From DASUGC01 sp035606665 (GTDB taxonomy: Bacteria; Acidobacteriota; Vicinamibacteria; Vicinamibacterales; SCN-69-37), in the NCBI GenBank assembly GCA_035606665.1, contig DATNEY010000026.1, positions 1 through 64,000 of the forward strand: a stretch of 64,000 nt of DNA, in the 5' to 3' direction. Position 1 is the stretch's first letter; every line of letters starts with the position of its first letter. The position numbers were made by a program, and so were the translations under genes. Under the pieces are notes generated by a model, which worked only from the letters and a program-made list of their open reading frames with translations, searched no databases and was not told the DNA's origin. Shown here piece after piece: positions 40,350 through 48,773 of the stretch.

Positions 40350-40810
40350 CTATAAGTGGTAGAGTCCCGGCCTCGCTCGGCAAGACTGGACCGGGTTGAC
40401 CGTCCGAAGTTGGACGGGAGGTTTTCATGCCTAGGAAAACTGTTGGCTCCGCCCATGGCGTTGGTCGCGTTACTTGGGCGGGCTACCGAAGCCGCCGGGC
40501 AGAATTGCAAGCCGGACGTGTCCACCCGACACGGTCACGAATGAGCAGGTCGCCCTTGCGCAGGTGCCGTCGTCGCCAAGTTTCATGGCAAGCGTGGCGA
40601 CGGAAAAGGAGACCTCGATAGTGGGCCAACCGGCCGCCAAGTGCTTCAGAGCGTCCAGAAGGGCCACTGCATCGACATTCTCGTCGAAGCCAACCTGGTG
40701 ATCCACGCCTATGGCGGCTCAAATGGATTTGGTGATTTGGTGATTTGGTGATTTGACGGGCGCGTCCGCCTCCGCCACACTGGAAGTGCCCCCTCACAAC
40801 GGAGATCACC
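40350..40810. other. Gene-poor gap with one orphan ribosome site and a tandem repeat
   Basis: About 460 bases with no gene I can support. GGGAGG precedes ATG 40427, which opens a 64-codon frame of Arg-rich composition ending at 40621; neighbouring frames carry fragments such as GHCIDILVEANLVIHAYGG, so this may be a frameshifted remnant of a small gene. A minus-strand frame at 40470-40706 is equally unconvincing. An 8-bp tandem repeat lies at 40726-40755, just before the promoter region of the 40811 gene. Confidence 0.4.
40726..40755. repeat. 8-bp tandem repeat GATTTGGT
   Basis: Three full copies of GATTTGGT plus a partial fourth (GATTTG), in a GC-rich setting. It lies 56 bases before the start of the 40811 gene, where copy number change by slippage could alter promoter spacing. 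Confidence 0.8.
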
Positions 40811-41212
40811 ATGTCGAAGCGACTCTTTGTCGTCCTATCGATCGTTGCGTTCGCCGCGGCAGCCGTGCACGCTGATCAGGGCAAGTCTCAGGGCCGTGGC
40901 AAGGACAACAAGTCCGGAGGGACGAGCGTGTCGGTCGCGTTCGTCTTCAATGACACCGACCGCACGACATTCCGCAACTACTTCGTCTCCCACAAGATCG
41001 TCGCGCAGCCGCTGCCGCCGGGCATCGCGAAGAACGTGGCGCGCGGCAAGCCGCTGCCGCCCGGCATCGCGAAGAAGGGGCTTCCGGCCGACCTGGTGCT
41101 GACGCTCGGACCTCGCGTGCAACCCGGTGTGACATTCGCGATCTACGGCGACCGAGTCGTCGCGCTGCGATCCGGGCTCGTGATTGACGTGATGATCGGG
41201 ATCTTCAAATAA
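40811..41212 (+). CDS. Secreted CigR/RcnB-like small protein
   Basis: 133 residues. A signal peptide ends at VHADQG, followed by a basic Gly/Lys/Ser stretch (DQGKSQGRGKDNKSGG). The conserved body has RNYFVSHKI, then two copies of LPPGIAKK/N (QPLPPGIAKNVARGKPLPPG and on) and a hydrophobic end VVALRSGLVIDVMIGIFK. The LPPGxAKK-RNYF pattern is seen in CigR/RcnB-type inner-membrane or periplasmic proteins. GGAGATCACC precedes ATG. Function unknown; the stop codon is 7 bp from the convergent argG stop. Confidence 0.8.
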   Translation: MSKRLFVVLSIVAFAAAAVHADQGKSQGRGKDNKSGGTSVSVAFVFNDTDRTTFRNYFVSHKIVAQPLPPGIAKNVARGKPLPPGIAKKGLPADLVLTLGPRVQPGVTFAIYGDRVVALRSGLVIDVMIGIFK

Positions 41213-41218
41213 GTCCGG

Positions 41219-42580
41219 TCAGGAACCGCTGCTGTCCTTCTTTTTGTCGCTGCTGCCCTGACCGAGCGCGAACGGCATCGATCCGGCTCCCGGCGCGAGC
41301 AATCCTGACTTCGTGTACACGCGCAGTTTCTCGCGCGTGTCCGCGATGTCCAGGTTCCGCATCGTCAGCTGGCCGATGCGATCCTGCGGCGTGAATTCGC
41401 CCTCGCCCTTTTCCATCGTCAGCCGTTCCGGCTTGTAGGTGAGATTCGCGCTGGTCGTGTCGAGGATGGAGTAGTCGTTGCCGCGACGCAGCTCCACGGT
41501 GACCTCGCCGGTAATCGCGCGCGCAACCCAGCGCTGAGCCGTTTCGCGCAGCATCATCGCCTGCGAGTCGAACCATCGGCCCTGGTAGAGGAGGCGGCCC
41601 AACCGGCGGCCGTTCTCGCGGTACTGCTCGATCGTGTCCTCGTTGTGGATGCCCGTGATCAGCCGCTCGTAGCCGATGAACAGGAGCGCCATGCCCGGCG
41701 CCTCGTAGATGCCGCGTGACTTCGCCTCGATGATACGGTTCTCGATCTGATCGCTCATGCCGAGTCCGTGACGTCCGCCGATCGTGTTTGCCTCCGTCAT
41801 GAGCTTGACGGGATCCGAGAAGCGGACGCCGTTCAGGGAGACCGGTTCGCCTTCCTCGAACGCGATCGTCACCGTTTCCGGTTTGATCGCGACGTCCTCT
41901 CGCCAGAAGGCCGCGCCCATGATCGGCTGGACGATCTTGACGCCGGTATCGAGGCGCTCGAGGTCTTTCGCCTCGTGGGTCGCACCCAGCATGTTCGAGT
42001 CGGTCGAGTAGGCCTTCTCCACGCTCATCTTGTAGGCGAAGCCGTGCTGCGCCATGTACTCGGACATTTCCTTCCGGCCGCCGAGCTCGTTGATAAAGGC
42101 CTGGTCGAGCCACGGCTTGTAGATGCGCAGATGCGGATTCGCGAGCAGCCCGTACCGGTAGAAACGCTCGATGTCATTGCCCTTGAAGGTGCTGCCGTCG
42201 CCCCAGATATTCACGTCGTCGTCTTTCATGGCGACGACGAGGAGCGTGCCGGTGACGGCGCGGCCGAGCGGCGTGGTGTTGAAGTAGGGGACGCCCGCGG
42301 TCGTGATGTGGAACGCGCCCGATTGCAGCGCGGCGATGCCCTCGCGCACGAGCGGCCCGCGGCAGTCGACCAGCCGCGCCAGTTCGGCGCCGTACTCCAT
42401 CGCCTTGCGCGGAATCGCGTCGTAATCGGGCTCGTCGGGCTGGCCGAGGTTTGCCGTGTACGCGTGAGGGATTGCGCCCTTGGCGCGCATCCAGTGGAGG
42501 GCGGCGCTCGTATCGAGGCCGCCGGAGAAAGCAATGCCGACTTTTTCGCCGGCGGGAAGTGATTGAAGAATCGTAGACAC
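41219..42580 (-). CDS. argG: Argininosuccinate synthase
   Basis: 453 residues from GTG 42580; the N-terminus STILQSLPAGEKVGIAFSGG with LDTSAALHWM is the E. coli-type ArgG start (447 residues there). The PP-loop motif SGGLDTS binds ATP. Other ArgG blocks are present: YTANLGQPDE, GNDIERFYRYG, EKAYSTDSNMLGATHEAK, GGRHGLGMSDQIENRIIEAKSRGIYEAPG. It joins citrulline and aspartate in arginine synthesis. No other arg gene is adjacent. The frame to 42979 on this strand is upstream read-through. Confidence 0.96.
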   Translation of the reverse strand: MSTILQSLPAGEKVGIAFSGGLDTSAALHWMRAKGAIPHAYTANLGQPDEPDYDAIPRKAMEYGAELARLVDCRGPLVREGIAALQSGAFHITTAGVPYFNTTPLGRAVTGTLLVVAMKDDDVNIWGDGSTFKGNDIERFYRYGLLANPHLRIYKPWLDQAFINELGGRKEMSEYMAQHGFAYKMSVEKAYSTDSNMLGATHEAKDLERLDTGVKIVQPIMGAAFWREDVAIKPETVTIAFEEGEPVSLNGVRFSDPVKLMTEANTIGGRHGLGMSDQIENRIIEAKSRGIYEAPGMALLFIGYERLITGIHNEDTIEQYRENGRRLGRLLYQGRWFDSQAMMLRETAQRWVARAITGEVTVELRRGNDYSILDTTSANLTYKPERLTMEKGEGEFTPQDRIGQLTMRNLDIADTREKLRVYTKSGLLAPGAGSMPFALGQGSSDKKKDSSGS

Positions 42581-42646
42581 GCGCCAGCGATCATATATGG
42601 CAGGCCCGCCGGAGAGATTGGCGGCGGCCGGGGTATCATTTCTTCC

Positions 42647-42871
42647 GTGAACAAGTCGAGACCCACCCAGAACAAGCGTGCGCGGGAGCGGGCGCGCCAG
42701 GAGCGCCAGCAGCAGAAGCAGCAGCGGCGCGCCGAGACGAAGCAGCGCAAGGCGTCGGAACCCGGTGTCACTGGGGACGAAGATCCGGATATCGCGGGTA
42801 TCGTTCCCGGTCCGCAGCCCAATCCCTGGGGCGACGATCCCGAAGTCGACGCCGACGCCGACGACCAGTAG
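42647..42871 (+). CDS. Small basic, charged protein of unknown function
   Basis: 74 residues from GTG 42647 (NKSRPTQNKRARERARQERQ start). The N-terminal half is a highly charged Arg/Gln/Lys helix; the C-terminus is acidic (DPDIAGIVPGPQPNPWGDDP and an Asp-rich end). The pattern resembles a small conserved protein seen in delta-proteobacteria and Acidobacteria, but I cannot name it. It lies 66 bp from the divergent argG start and 12 bp before the AraC gene. Confidence 0.65.
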   Translation: MNKSRPTQNKRARERARQERQQQKQQRRAETKQRKASEPGVTGDEDPDIAGIVPGPQPNPWGDDPEVDADADDQ

Positions 42872-42883
42872 GGGACTCCCTTC

Positions 42884-43729
42884 GTGCGCACGGTGACGCG
42901 GTTTTCGTCCGGCGGCCTGTCCGTCGTGGAGTATCTCTGCGACAGCGGGCCCGGCGACGAGCCGTTTGGCGAGTGTCACCGCACGTTCACCCTTTCATTC
43001 GTTCGATCCGGCGGGTTCGGCTACCGGCACCGCGGGCGTGTGTACGAACTCGTCGCCGGATCGGTGCTCGTCGGCCACCAGGGCGATGAGTATGTCTGCA
43101 CGCACGAGCACATCCACGGCGACGACTGTCTGAGTTTCGAATTCGACGCCGAGCTGGCGGGGGAGAGCGGTCTTGCGCGCGCGGCGCGGCCGCTGTCCGT
43201 CCTGCCGCCGCGGTCTGAAGTCATGATTCTTGGCGAGTTGGCGCAGTCCGTCATTGACGGACGTAGCGACGCGTCGCTCGACGAAGTCGCCTGGATGGTC
43301 GCAGGACGTATCGCACGGGCGGCGTCCGACGCGCCGCCGCGTCCCGCGTCGTGGTCGGCGGGCGATCGGCGGCGGGCCGTCACGAGCGCGCTGTGGATCG
43401 AATCGCACTCCAGCCGGCCGCTCACGCTCGAGCGAATGTCCCGCGAGGCCGGGTTGAGTCCCTTCCATTTCCTGCGCCTGTTTTCGGGCGCCCTCGGCGT
43501 GACGCCGCATCAATACCTCGTGCGATCGCGCCTCCGGCGCGCCGCGCGGCTGCTCACCGACGATGCCGCCGTGACTGACGTGGCGCTGGACTGCGGATTT
43601 GGCGACCTGTCGAACTTCGTCCGTACGTTCAGGCGCGCCGCGGGAGTCTCGCCGCGCGTGTTCCGGCGGCTCGCGCGCGGGGACCGCAAGATTCTCCAAG
43701 ATCGGCTCGAGAGCACCCGACTACGCTGA
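42884..43729 (+). CDS. AraC-family transcriptional regulator
   Basis: 281 residues from GTG 42884. An N-terminal cupin-like ligand-binding domain (ECHRTFTLSFVRSGGFGYRH, HIHGDDCLSFEF) is followed by the two-helix AraC DNA-binding domain (LTLERMSREAGLSPFHFLRL, VTDVALDCGFGDLSNFVRTF, then RRAAGVSPRVFRR). It should control a small regulon, possibly its DinB neighbour, which begins 7 bp after the stop. Confidence 0.92.
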   Translation: MRTVTRFSSGGLSVVEYLCDSGPGDEPFGECHRTFTLSFVRSGGFGYRHRGRVYELVAGSVLVGHQGDEYVCTHEHIHGDDCLSFEFDAELAGESGLARAARPLSVLPPRSEVMILGELAQSVIDGRSDASLDEVAWMVAGRIARAASDAPPRPASWSAGDRRRAVTSALWIESHSSRPLTLERMSREAGLSPFHFLRLFSGALGVTPHQYLVRSRLRRAARLLTDDAAVTDVALDCGFGDLSNFVRTFRRAAGVSPRVFRRLARGDRKILQDRLESTRLR

Positions 43730-43736
43730 CAGTCTC

Positions 43737-44240
43737 ATGCCGATCCTCCGAAGCCTGGTGCGAAGGAGGACGGCCCCACAGGAGGCTGACTTGGCATTTT
43801 TCTCTCGCATTCTTCAGGAAGGGTACGGTCCGGGCGCCTGGCACGGCGCGGACATCAAGGCCGCCATCGACGGCACGTCCGCGGCCCAGGCGTTCCGCCG
43901 CCCGGCCGCGGGCCGTCACAACATCGCCGAGATCGCGCTGCATCACGCGTACTACGTGCATTCAGTGCGCGGCCGCGTGACGACGGCCCCAATCGAACCG
44001 TTCGCGGTCGCCGGCGACGACTGGTTCGAACTCGACGGCACGTCCGGTCTCGGCTGGGATCAGGTCCGCGAGGTGCTCGACACGCAGTGCGCGAAGCTTG
44101 CGGCGCTCGTCGCGGACATCGACTCCGGCAAAGTCAAAGCGGCCAAAGACGATGCCTCGGTGCTCGAGCTCGTACTCGGCATTGCCTGCCACAGCGCGTA
44201 TCACGCAGGACAGGTTGAGTTGATCAAAAAGCTGCTATAA
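43737..44240 (+). CDS. DinB family metal-dependent protein
   Basis: 167 residues from ATG 43737, a four-helix bundle with the DinB metal triad: His in GRHNIAEIALHHAYYVHSVRG and His-x3-His in CHSAYHAGQVELIKKLL. DinB proteins bind a divalent metal and often act as thiol transferases or hydrolases; the substrate is unknown. It is likely co-transcribed with the AraC gene. Confidence 0.9.
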   Translation: MPILRSLVRRRTAPQEADLAFFSRILQEGYGPGAWHGADIKAAIDGTSAAQAFRRPAAGRHNIAEIALHHAYYVHSVRGRVTTAPIEPFAVAGDDWFELDGTSGLGWDQVREVLDTQCAKLAALVADIDSGKVKAAKDDASVLELVLGIACHSAYHAGQVELIKKLL

Positions 44241-44258
44241 CGACGCCAACGAACGCCA

Positions 44259-45428
44259 ATGACACAAGCGACGCCAACAAAGAGCCACAGGCTGGCGTCG
44301 GTCGATCTCCTCCGGGGGCTCGTCATCGTCATCATGGCGATCGACCACACGCGGGAGTTCGTGCACTGGGCGGCGATGAACTTCCAGCCGGAGGATCTGA
44401 CCAGGACGACGCCGGTGATCTTCTTCACGCGCTGGATCACGCACTTCTGCGCGCCGGTGTTCATGTTCTGCGCGGGACTCGGTGCCTGGTTTCGTCTAGA
44501 ACGCACGGGATCCGTCAGCCAGTTGTCGCGCTACCTCGTGACGCGCGGCCTCTGGTTGATCGTGCTCGAGGTCACCGCCGTCCGCCTGGCGTTCTTCTTC
44601 AACGTCAAGTACGACGTCGTGTTCCTGCTCGTGCTCTGGGCGCTCGGCTTGTGCATGATCGCGCTCGCGGGACTCGCGCGGTTGCCGTTCAAGGCGCTGG
44701 TGGCCATCGGTCTCGGCATGGTGCTGCTGCACAACCTGCTGGATCCGATCCGGGCGCAGTCGCTCGGGTCGTTCGCCTGGCTCTGGAACGTGCTGCACCA
44801 GCCTGGTCTGCTTCGAGCCGGATCGCCGCTCGTCATCGTCGGTTATCCGATCGTCCCGTGGATTGGCGTGATGGCGCTCGGTTTCGCCGCCGGCCGGTTG
44901 TATCGACTTCCGGACGATGCGCGGACATCGATGCTACTGCGAATCGGCCTCGCCGCCACGGTGGCGTTCGTTGTCGTGCGGGGACTGAACGTCTACGGCG
45001 ATCCGCGCCCGTGGGTGGGGCAGGGCTCGCTGGTGATGAGCGCCGTGTCGTTCCTCAACACGACGAAGTATCCGCCGTCGCTCGCGTTCGTGTTGATGAC
45101 GCTCGGACCCGCGTTGATCGCGCTGAGCCTTCTCGATGGCGCCAGGCCCGGGGATCGGAATCCGCTGCTCGTGTTCGGCCGCACGCCGCTTCTGTTCTTC
45201 GTCGTGCACCTGGCGGTGATTCACGCGCTGGCAATGGCGTTGACTGCGATTCAGTACGGGATGTCGGCGCCGTTCCTTTTCATGCCGCCGCCGACGCTCG
45301 GCACGCCGCGGAATCTGTTTCCGACGGATTACGGATGGAATCTCTGGGTCGTCTTCGTTGTCTGGCTGGTCGTTCTCGCGATCATGTATCCGCTGTGCGT
45401 GCGATTCGCGCGCCGGCGCGGCCGGTGA
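44259..45428 (+). CDS. DUF1624/HGSNAT-like membrane protein (putative acyltransferase)
   Basis: 389 residues with about ten membrane helices. The N-terminus RLASVDLLRGLVIVIMAIDH followed by TREFVHW and THFCAPVFMFCAGLGAWF is the signature of the DUF1624/heparan-glucosaminide N-acetyltransferase family, in which the His is the acetyl acceptor. It may acetylate a periplasmic sugar or glycan. A 34-codon frame overlaps its stop by GTGA. The long frames in other phases are shadows. Confidence 0.85.
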   Translation: MTQATPTKSHRLASVDLLRGLVIVIMAIDHTREFVHWAAMNFQPEDLTRTTPVIFFTRWITHFCAPVFMFCAGLGAWFRLERTGSVSQLSRYLVTRGLWLIVLEVTAVRLAFFFNVKYDVVFLLVLWALGLCMIALAGLARLPFKALVAIGLGMVLLHNLLDPIRAQSLGSFAWLWNVLHQPGLLRAGSPLVIVGYPIVPWIGVMALGFAAGRLYRLPDDARTSMLLRIGLAATVAFVVVRGLNVYGDPRPWVGQGSLVMSAVSFLNTTKYPPSLAFVLMTLGPALIALSLLDGARPGDRNPLLVFGRTPLLFFVVHLAVIHALAMALTAIQYGMSAPFLFMPPPTLGTPRNLFPTDYGWNLWVVFVVWLVVLAIMYPLCVRFARRRGR

Positions 45429-45529
45429 CCGTGCTGTTCAAACAGAAGCAACTCAACGTCGTCGTCGAGTCGGCGGTGTTCTGGCTGGCTGTCATCCTCG
45501 CGGTTTACGTCGCATATCGACAGACGTGA
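45425..45529 (+). CDS. Putative 34-residue membrane protein coupled to the DUF1624 gene
   Basis: GTG 45425 overlaps the upstream TGA (GTGA). The product has a basic N-terminus (TVLFKQKQLN) and one hydrophobic helix (VFWLAVILAVYVAYR). Translational coupling and the single clean helix support it; the small size keeps confidence low. Confidence 0.4.
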   Translation: MTVLFKQKQLNVVVESAVFWLAVILAVYVAYRQT

Positions 45530-45536
45530 TCAAATG

Positions 45537-45569
45537 AAAAGGGCGCGACCCCCGAAGGAATCGCGCCCT
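45537..45569 (-). terminator. Intrinsic terminator of the RRM gene
   Basis: On the minus strand a GC-rich stem (GGGCGCGA... with TCGCGCCC, 45541-45549 and 45561-45569) is followed by TTTT (45540-45537). It lies 20 bp after the RRM stop codon. Confidence 0.85.
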
Positions 45570-45589
45570 GACCGTGTCGTCCGCCGTTG

Positions 45590-45946
45590 TTACCAGCGCG
45601 CTTCGCGCCGGCGGCCACCGAATCCGCCACCGCCGCCACGATCGCCGCCGCGGCCACCGCGATCATTGCCGCCGCCGCCGAACCGCTGACCGCCGCCGAC
45701 CTGCGGACGCGCTTCGTTGACCGCGATCCTGCGGCCGTCGACTTCGGTGTTGTTGAACTTGTCGATCGCCGCTGTCGCTGCCTCTTCCGTCTCCATCTCG
45801 ACGAAACCGAAGCCACGCGCCCGGCCGGTCGCCTGGTCGCGCATCACGCGCACCGACGCTACGGTGCCGGCCTGTGCGAAGAGCTCCTCGAGCGTGCTCT
45901 CCTGCGTGTTGTACGACAGGTTGCCGACGAACAATTTGCGATTCAT
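45590..45946 (-). CDS. RRM RNA-binding protein with Gly/Arg-rich tail
   Basis: 118 residues. A single RRM (about 3-80) has RNP2 LFVGNLSY and RNP1 RGFGFVEM, followed by a Gly/Arg-rich tail (GGGQRFGGGGNDRGGRGG and on), the same build as cyanobacterial cold-induced Rbp proteins. It would bind RNA and may act in cold adaptation or RNA stability. An intrinsic terminator follows. The leader contains an 11-nt sequence complementary to its own ribosome site (see 45948-46055). Confidence 0.95.
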   Translation of the reverse strand: MNRKLFVGNLSYNTQESTLEELFAQAGTVASVRVMRDQATGRARGFGFVEMETEEAATAAIDKFNNTEVDGRRIAVNEARPQVGGGQRFGGGGNDRGGRGGDRGGGGGFGGRRREARW

Positions 45947-45947
45947 A

Positions 45948-46055
45948 CGTTCCCTCTCTCACTTGCCGGGGCTAGATACCCGGCTTCTTGAACTACCTAA
46001 CAAGACCTAGCTGTGGACCATCCACTAACTGCTGCTGGGGGGGCGAGAGGGAACG
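45948..46055 (-). promoter_or_regulatory. Leader with anti-Shine-Dalgarno element for the RRM gene
   Basis: On the minus strand mRNA the segment CGUUCCCUCUC (46055-46045) is perfectly complementary over 11 nt to GAGAGGGAACG (45958-45948), which holds the ribosome site and ends 2 bases before AUG 45946. Pairing would hide the ribosome site. A second small stem (CCGGGTATCTAGCCCCGG, about 45966-45983) lies between. Confidence 0.6.
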
Positions 46056-46183
46056 AGAGGACTCGGTTCGGCTCAGGACTCTGCAAGCGGCAGACGCTAA
46101 ATCAGTCGAATTTGCAGCATACCGCCTCCGGCTGGGGTTGGCAAATACGGGAGTATGATCGTGTCAACTCCCGGAGGTTTCTC

Positions 46184-46903
46184 GTGCCACGCGCTCTCGC
46201 AGGCGTTTTTGTCGCGGTGCTGATCCTGGGGGTTGATGCGTACGCGCGCCAGCAGGGCCCCGCGACGACGGTCGCCGCGCGCCCGATTTCTCCCGATGTC
46301 ATTTCAGGTGTCTGGGACTACAACGACCAGTTGAGTCTCGATGCGGCCACCGGCCGACCCGAGCGTGCGCCGCGGAGTGCGACCCAACGGACGCTAGGCG
46401 CCGCCGGCACGTCGAGTACGACCCGCGAGGGAACGTCCGTGGCGAGTCCGCCGAGGCCGCCGGGCAGCAGTGACCCTGGCACAGGCGACCGCCCCGGCCG
46501 CGACAACTTCGACGACGCGCGCCGCGCGATGGCCGCGGTAATCGCCGCAGAGCGCCGCACCTACGTTCGCGATCTTCTGGAGGTGCCAGAACTCCTCAAG
46601 ATCAAGGCCTCCACCGCGGAGGTCGTCATCGGAGACGATCTTGGCCGCGAGCGCACCTACACGACCGACGGAAGGCTGCAGAAATATCAGCTCAGCGCCG
46701 CGCGTTACGAGGCGCGTGGCAGTTGGACCGACACCTACTTCCGCAAGGACATTCAGGGCGCGAACAACTTCAAGATGAGCGAGACGTACTTCGTGAGTGA
46801 AGACGGCCGCCGGTTGTTCGTGATCATCCGCATCGGCGATCCGAAAAAGCCCGAGACCCTCGCCGGCGTGAATCGCGTGTACGACCGCATCGGCTCGTTC
46901 TAG
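46184..46903 (+). CDS. Secreted protein of unknown function
   Basis: 239 residues from GTG 46184, preceded by GGAGG 7 bases upstream. A signal peptide (VFVAVLILGVDAYARQQG region) leads into a Ser/Thr/Pro-rich disordered part (about 60-110), then a folded domain (RRAMAAVIAAERRTYVRDLL, KIKASTAEVVIGDDLGRERT, YEARGSWTDTYFRKDIQGAN, FKMSETYFVSEDGRRLFVII). I recognise no family. The start at 46013 is not used because the good ribosome site is at 46173-46178. The upstream 240 bp belong to the RRM leader. Confidence 0.75.
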   Translation: MPRALAGVFVAVLILGVDAYARQQGPATTVAARPISPDVISGVWDYNDQLSLDAATGRPERAPRSATQRTLGAAGTSSTTREGTSVASPPRPPGSSDPGTGDRPGRDNFDDARRAMAAVIAAERRTYVRDLLEVPELLKIKASTAEVVIGDDLGRERTYTTDGRLQKYQLSAARYEARGSWTDTYFRKDIQGANNFKMSETYFVSEDGRRLFVIIRIGDPKKPETLAGVNRVYDRIGSF

Positions 46904-46911
46904 CAGTCTCG

Positions 46912-47154
46912 GTGATTTCCCGAACCCTCGTCATTGTTCTCGCACTCATCGCCGCCGGCATGCGCGCCTCACAGGGCGCGTGGGTGGAGACGACCGGCCT
47001 CGCCGCGCTCGCCACAGGCCTGATCGCGCTCCGCATCGGTGACGCCAGGCCCGGTTTCCGCCGCCGTTCCCGCATTTACGCCTGGCTCTTCTTCTCGATG
47101 ACCGCCATGGCGATGGTCATCGTCCTCCTCCGCAACTTATCTATTCATTCGTGA
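46912..47154 (+). CDS. Small membrane protein
   Basis: 80 residues from GTG 46912, 8 bp after the previous stop. Three hydrophobic stretches (VIVLALIAAGMRASQGAW, TTGLAALATGLIAL, AWLFFSMTAMAMVIVLL). No recognisable family. Probably co-transcribed with the upstream secreted-protein gene. Confidence 0.55.
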   Translation: MISRTLVIVLALIAAGMRASQGAWVETTGLAALATGLIALRIGDARPGFRRRSRIYAWLFFSMTAMAMVIVLLRNLSIHS

Positions 47155-47162
47155 TTTCGCAG

Positions 47163-47192
47163 TTGACACGCTGACGCGTACTTGCGTATCGT
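47163..47192 (+). promoter_or_regulatory. Sigma70-type promoter of the methionine operon
   Basis: TTGACA (47163-47168), 18-bp spacer, TATCGT (47187-47192). It lies just upstream of the SAM-I riboswitch; a stem GTCTGC/GCAGAC (47199-47217) precedes the aptamer. Confidence 0.65.
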
Positions 47193-47216
47193 GCGTGAGT
47201 CTGCACTAGCGGCAGA

Positions 47217-47317
47217 CCTTATCGAGAGTGGCTGAGGGAACAGGCCCTGTGAAGCCACAGCAACCCGGCGGCAAGCGCCAAGGTGCTAATTCCTGCCCGA
47301 TACCGGGGGAGATAACG
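47217..47317 (+). ncRNA. SAM-I riboswitch (S-box)
   Basis: Conserved SAM-I blocks in order: CTTATCGAGAG, GGCTGAGGGAACAGGCCCTG, TGAAGCCACAGCAACC, AAGGTGCTAATTCCTGCC and GGGGGAGATAAC. P1 forms from TTATC (47219-47223) with GATAA (47311-47315). It precedes homoserine dehydrogenase, aspartokinase and a cystathionine enzyme. High SAM should switch the operon off. Confidence 0.95.
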
Positions 47318-47408
47318 CGAGGCCGATTGCTCCGCAGTCAGCAGTAAACCTCGTTCTTCACGGTCATCACGCTCACGCCGGCAAAGCCGCGTGTGAGATT
47401 TCGTTCGG

Positions 47409-47455
47409 CGCGCACCGCGTGGTGCGCGGCTGCGGCGTCGCGCATCCGGCTTTTT
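47409..47455 (+). terminator. Candidate terminator/expression platform of the SAM-I riboswitch
   Basis: CGCGCACC (47409-47416) pairs with GGTGCGCG (47421-47428); a TTTTT run follows at 47451-47455 after 22 further GC-rich bases. The gap between stem and T-run is longer than usual, so alternative pairings, including with GCCGG upstream at 47378, are possible. Confidence 0.45.
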
Positions 47456-47486
47456 CAGATGAGGCCTGGGCGCGGAAGGGGGACGT

Positions 47487-48773
47487 GTGTCTGTTGTCGA
47501 GCAAGTGGAACTGAAGACCCTCGAGAGGGCGGGTGCCTGCGCGGTGCAGGTCATCCGCGTCGGGTTCCTTGGCTATGGCCGCGTCGGGCAAGCCGTCGCG
47601 GAGTTGGCGCGCTCATCCGACCGATTGCTTGCACGCGGCGTCGATGTCCGTGCCGCAGCTGCGCTGGTCCTGGATCCCTCGAAACCCCGTCTCGGCGGCC
47701 CGGTCCATCTGTGCACCAGCCCCGATTCGTTTTTCCACCGCCGGCTCGACGTCGTAATCGAAGTGATGGGCGGTGTTCATCCGGCGTACGAGTACGTGAA
47801 GCGAGCGCTGGAGGCGCGCATTCCTGTCATCACCGCGAACAAGTCCCTGATGGCGGCCAAGGGCGAGGAATTGCGTGCGGCGGCTCTCGAGCATGGCGTG
47901 CCGCTGGCGTTCGATGCGGCTGTGCTCGCTGGCGTTCCGTTCATCGGCGCGCTGTCGCGCCGTCCATTCATCGGCGCCCCACGCCGCATCACCGGAATCC
48001 TCAATGGCACCTCGCACTTTCTCAGCTGCGCGTTGGCTGACGGCCGCGCCTTCGACGATGCCCTCGCGGATGCGATTGATCGCGGATACGCGGAGCCGGA
48101 CAGCTCGGCGGATATCAGTGGGCGAGACGCCGCGGAGAAGCTCACGATCCTCGTGCATCTTGCGGGCTGTCGCGATCTTCGGGCGACGGGACTCACGCGG
48201 CTCGGGATCGACGCGCTGTCTCCGCTGGACTTCGAAGCGGCGCGTGCGATCGGAGGTGTGATCAAGCCAATTGCGACCGCGTCATTTGATTCCACGAACC
48301 CGGGCGCCTGGGTGGGTCCGGCGCTCGTCGATGCCGCGCACGTGGCGGCTTCATCACGCGGCGTTCACAACTTTCTGGAACTGACCGGCGACGGCGGGCC
48401 CGTGACGTTTGCCGGACCTGGCGCGGGTCCGGCCGTCACGGCAGCCACGATCCTCGACGATCTGGTCGAGGTCGCGTTTGGCGGACCGCATGATGAGAGC
48501 GCGGCGCTGCGCGCGGCCACCACCCAGCTCGATCTGTCGCAGCCGGCGGCTGGGGGCTGGTACATCCGCGTGCGCGGTACTTCGCTGCAGATGGAGGATT
48601 TCGCGGAACACCTCGCGACGCATCGTGTGCCGGCGGTTCGTATCGCTGCAATCCAAGGCGCGCTGGTGGCGCGCACGACTACGGCGTCGAGGGACGTCGC
48701 GAACGCTGCGCTCGATGCGCTCCACGCGATCGGCGCGGACGTTCTCCTGCTTCCCGTGGTGGAGGCGAACTGA
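47487..48773 (+). CDS. hom: Homoserine dehydrogenase
   Basis: 428 residues from GTG 47487 with GGAAGGGGG upstream. NAD(P)-binding GFLGYGRVGQAV (about 27-38), the substrate/catalytic core DVVIEVMGG, ITANKSLMAAKG, GILNGTSHF, GYAEPDSSADISGRDAAEKL (with the catalytic Asp and Lys), then a C-terminal region without a clear ACT domain. It reduces aspartate semialdehyde to homoserine. First gene of the SAM-I controlled operon; its stop shares a base with the next start (TGATG). Confidence 0.93.
   Translation: MSVVEQVELKTLERAGACAVQVIRVGFLGYGRVGQAVAELARSSDRLLARGVDVRAAAALVLDPSKPRLGGPVHLCTSPDSFFHRRLDVVIEVMGGVHPAYEYVKRALEARIPVITANKSLMAAKGEELRAAALEHGVPLAFDAAVLAGVPFIGALSRRPFIGAPRRITGILNGTSHFLSCALADGRAFDDALADAIDRGYAEPDSSADISGRDAAEKLTILVHLAGCRDLRATGLTRLGIDALSPLDFEAARAIGGVIKPIATASFDSTNPGAWVGPALVDAAHVAASSRGVHNFLELTGDGGPVTFAGPGAGPAVTAATILDDLVEVAFGGPHDESAALRAATTQLDLSQPAAGGWYIRVRGTSLQMEDFAEHLATHRVPAVRIAAIQGALVARTTTASRDVANAALDALHAIGADVLLLPVVEAN

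Noticed and set aside
40470..40706. 78-codon minus-strand frame
   Set aside because: No clear ribosome site or family; competing frames on the other strand are equally open.
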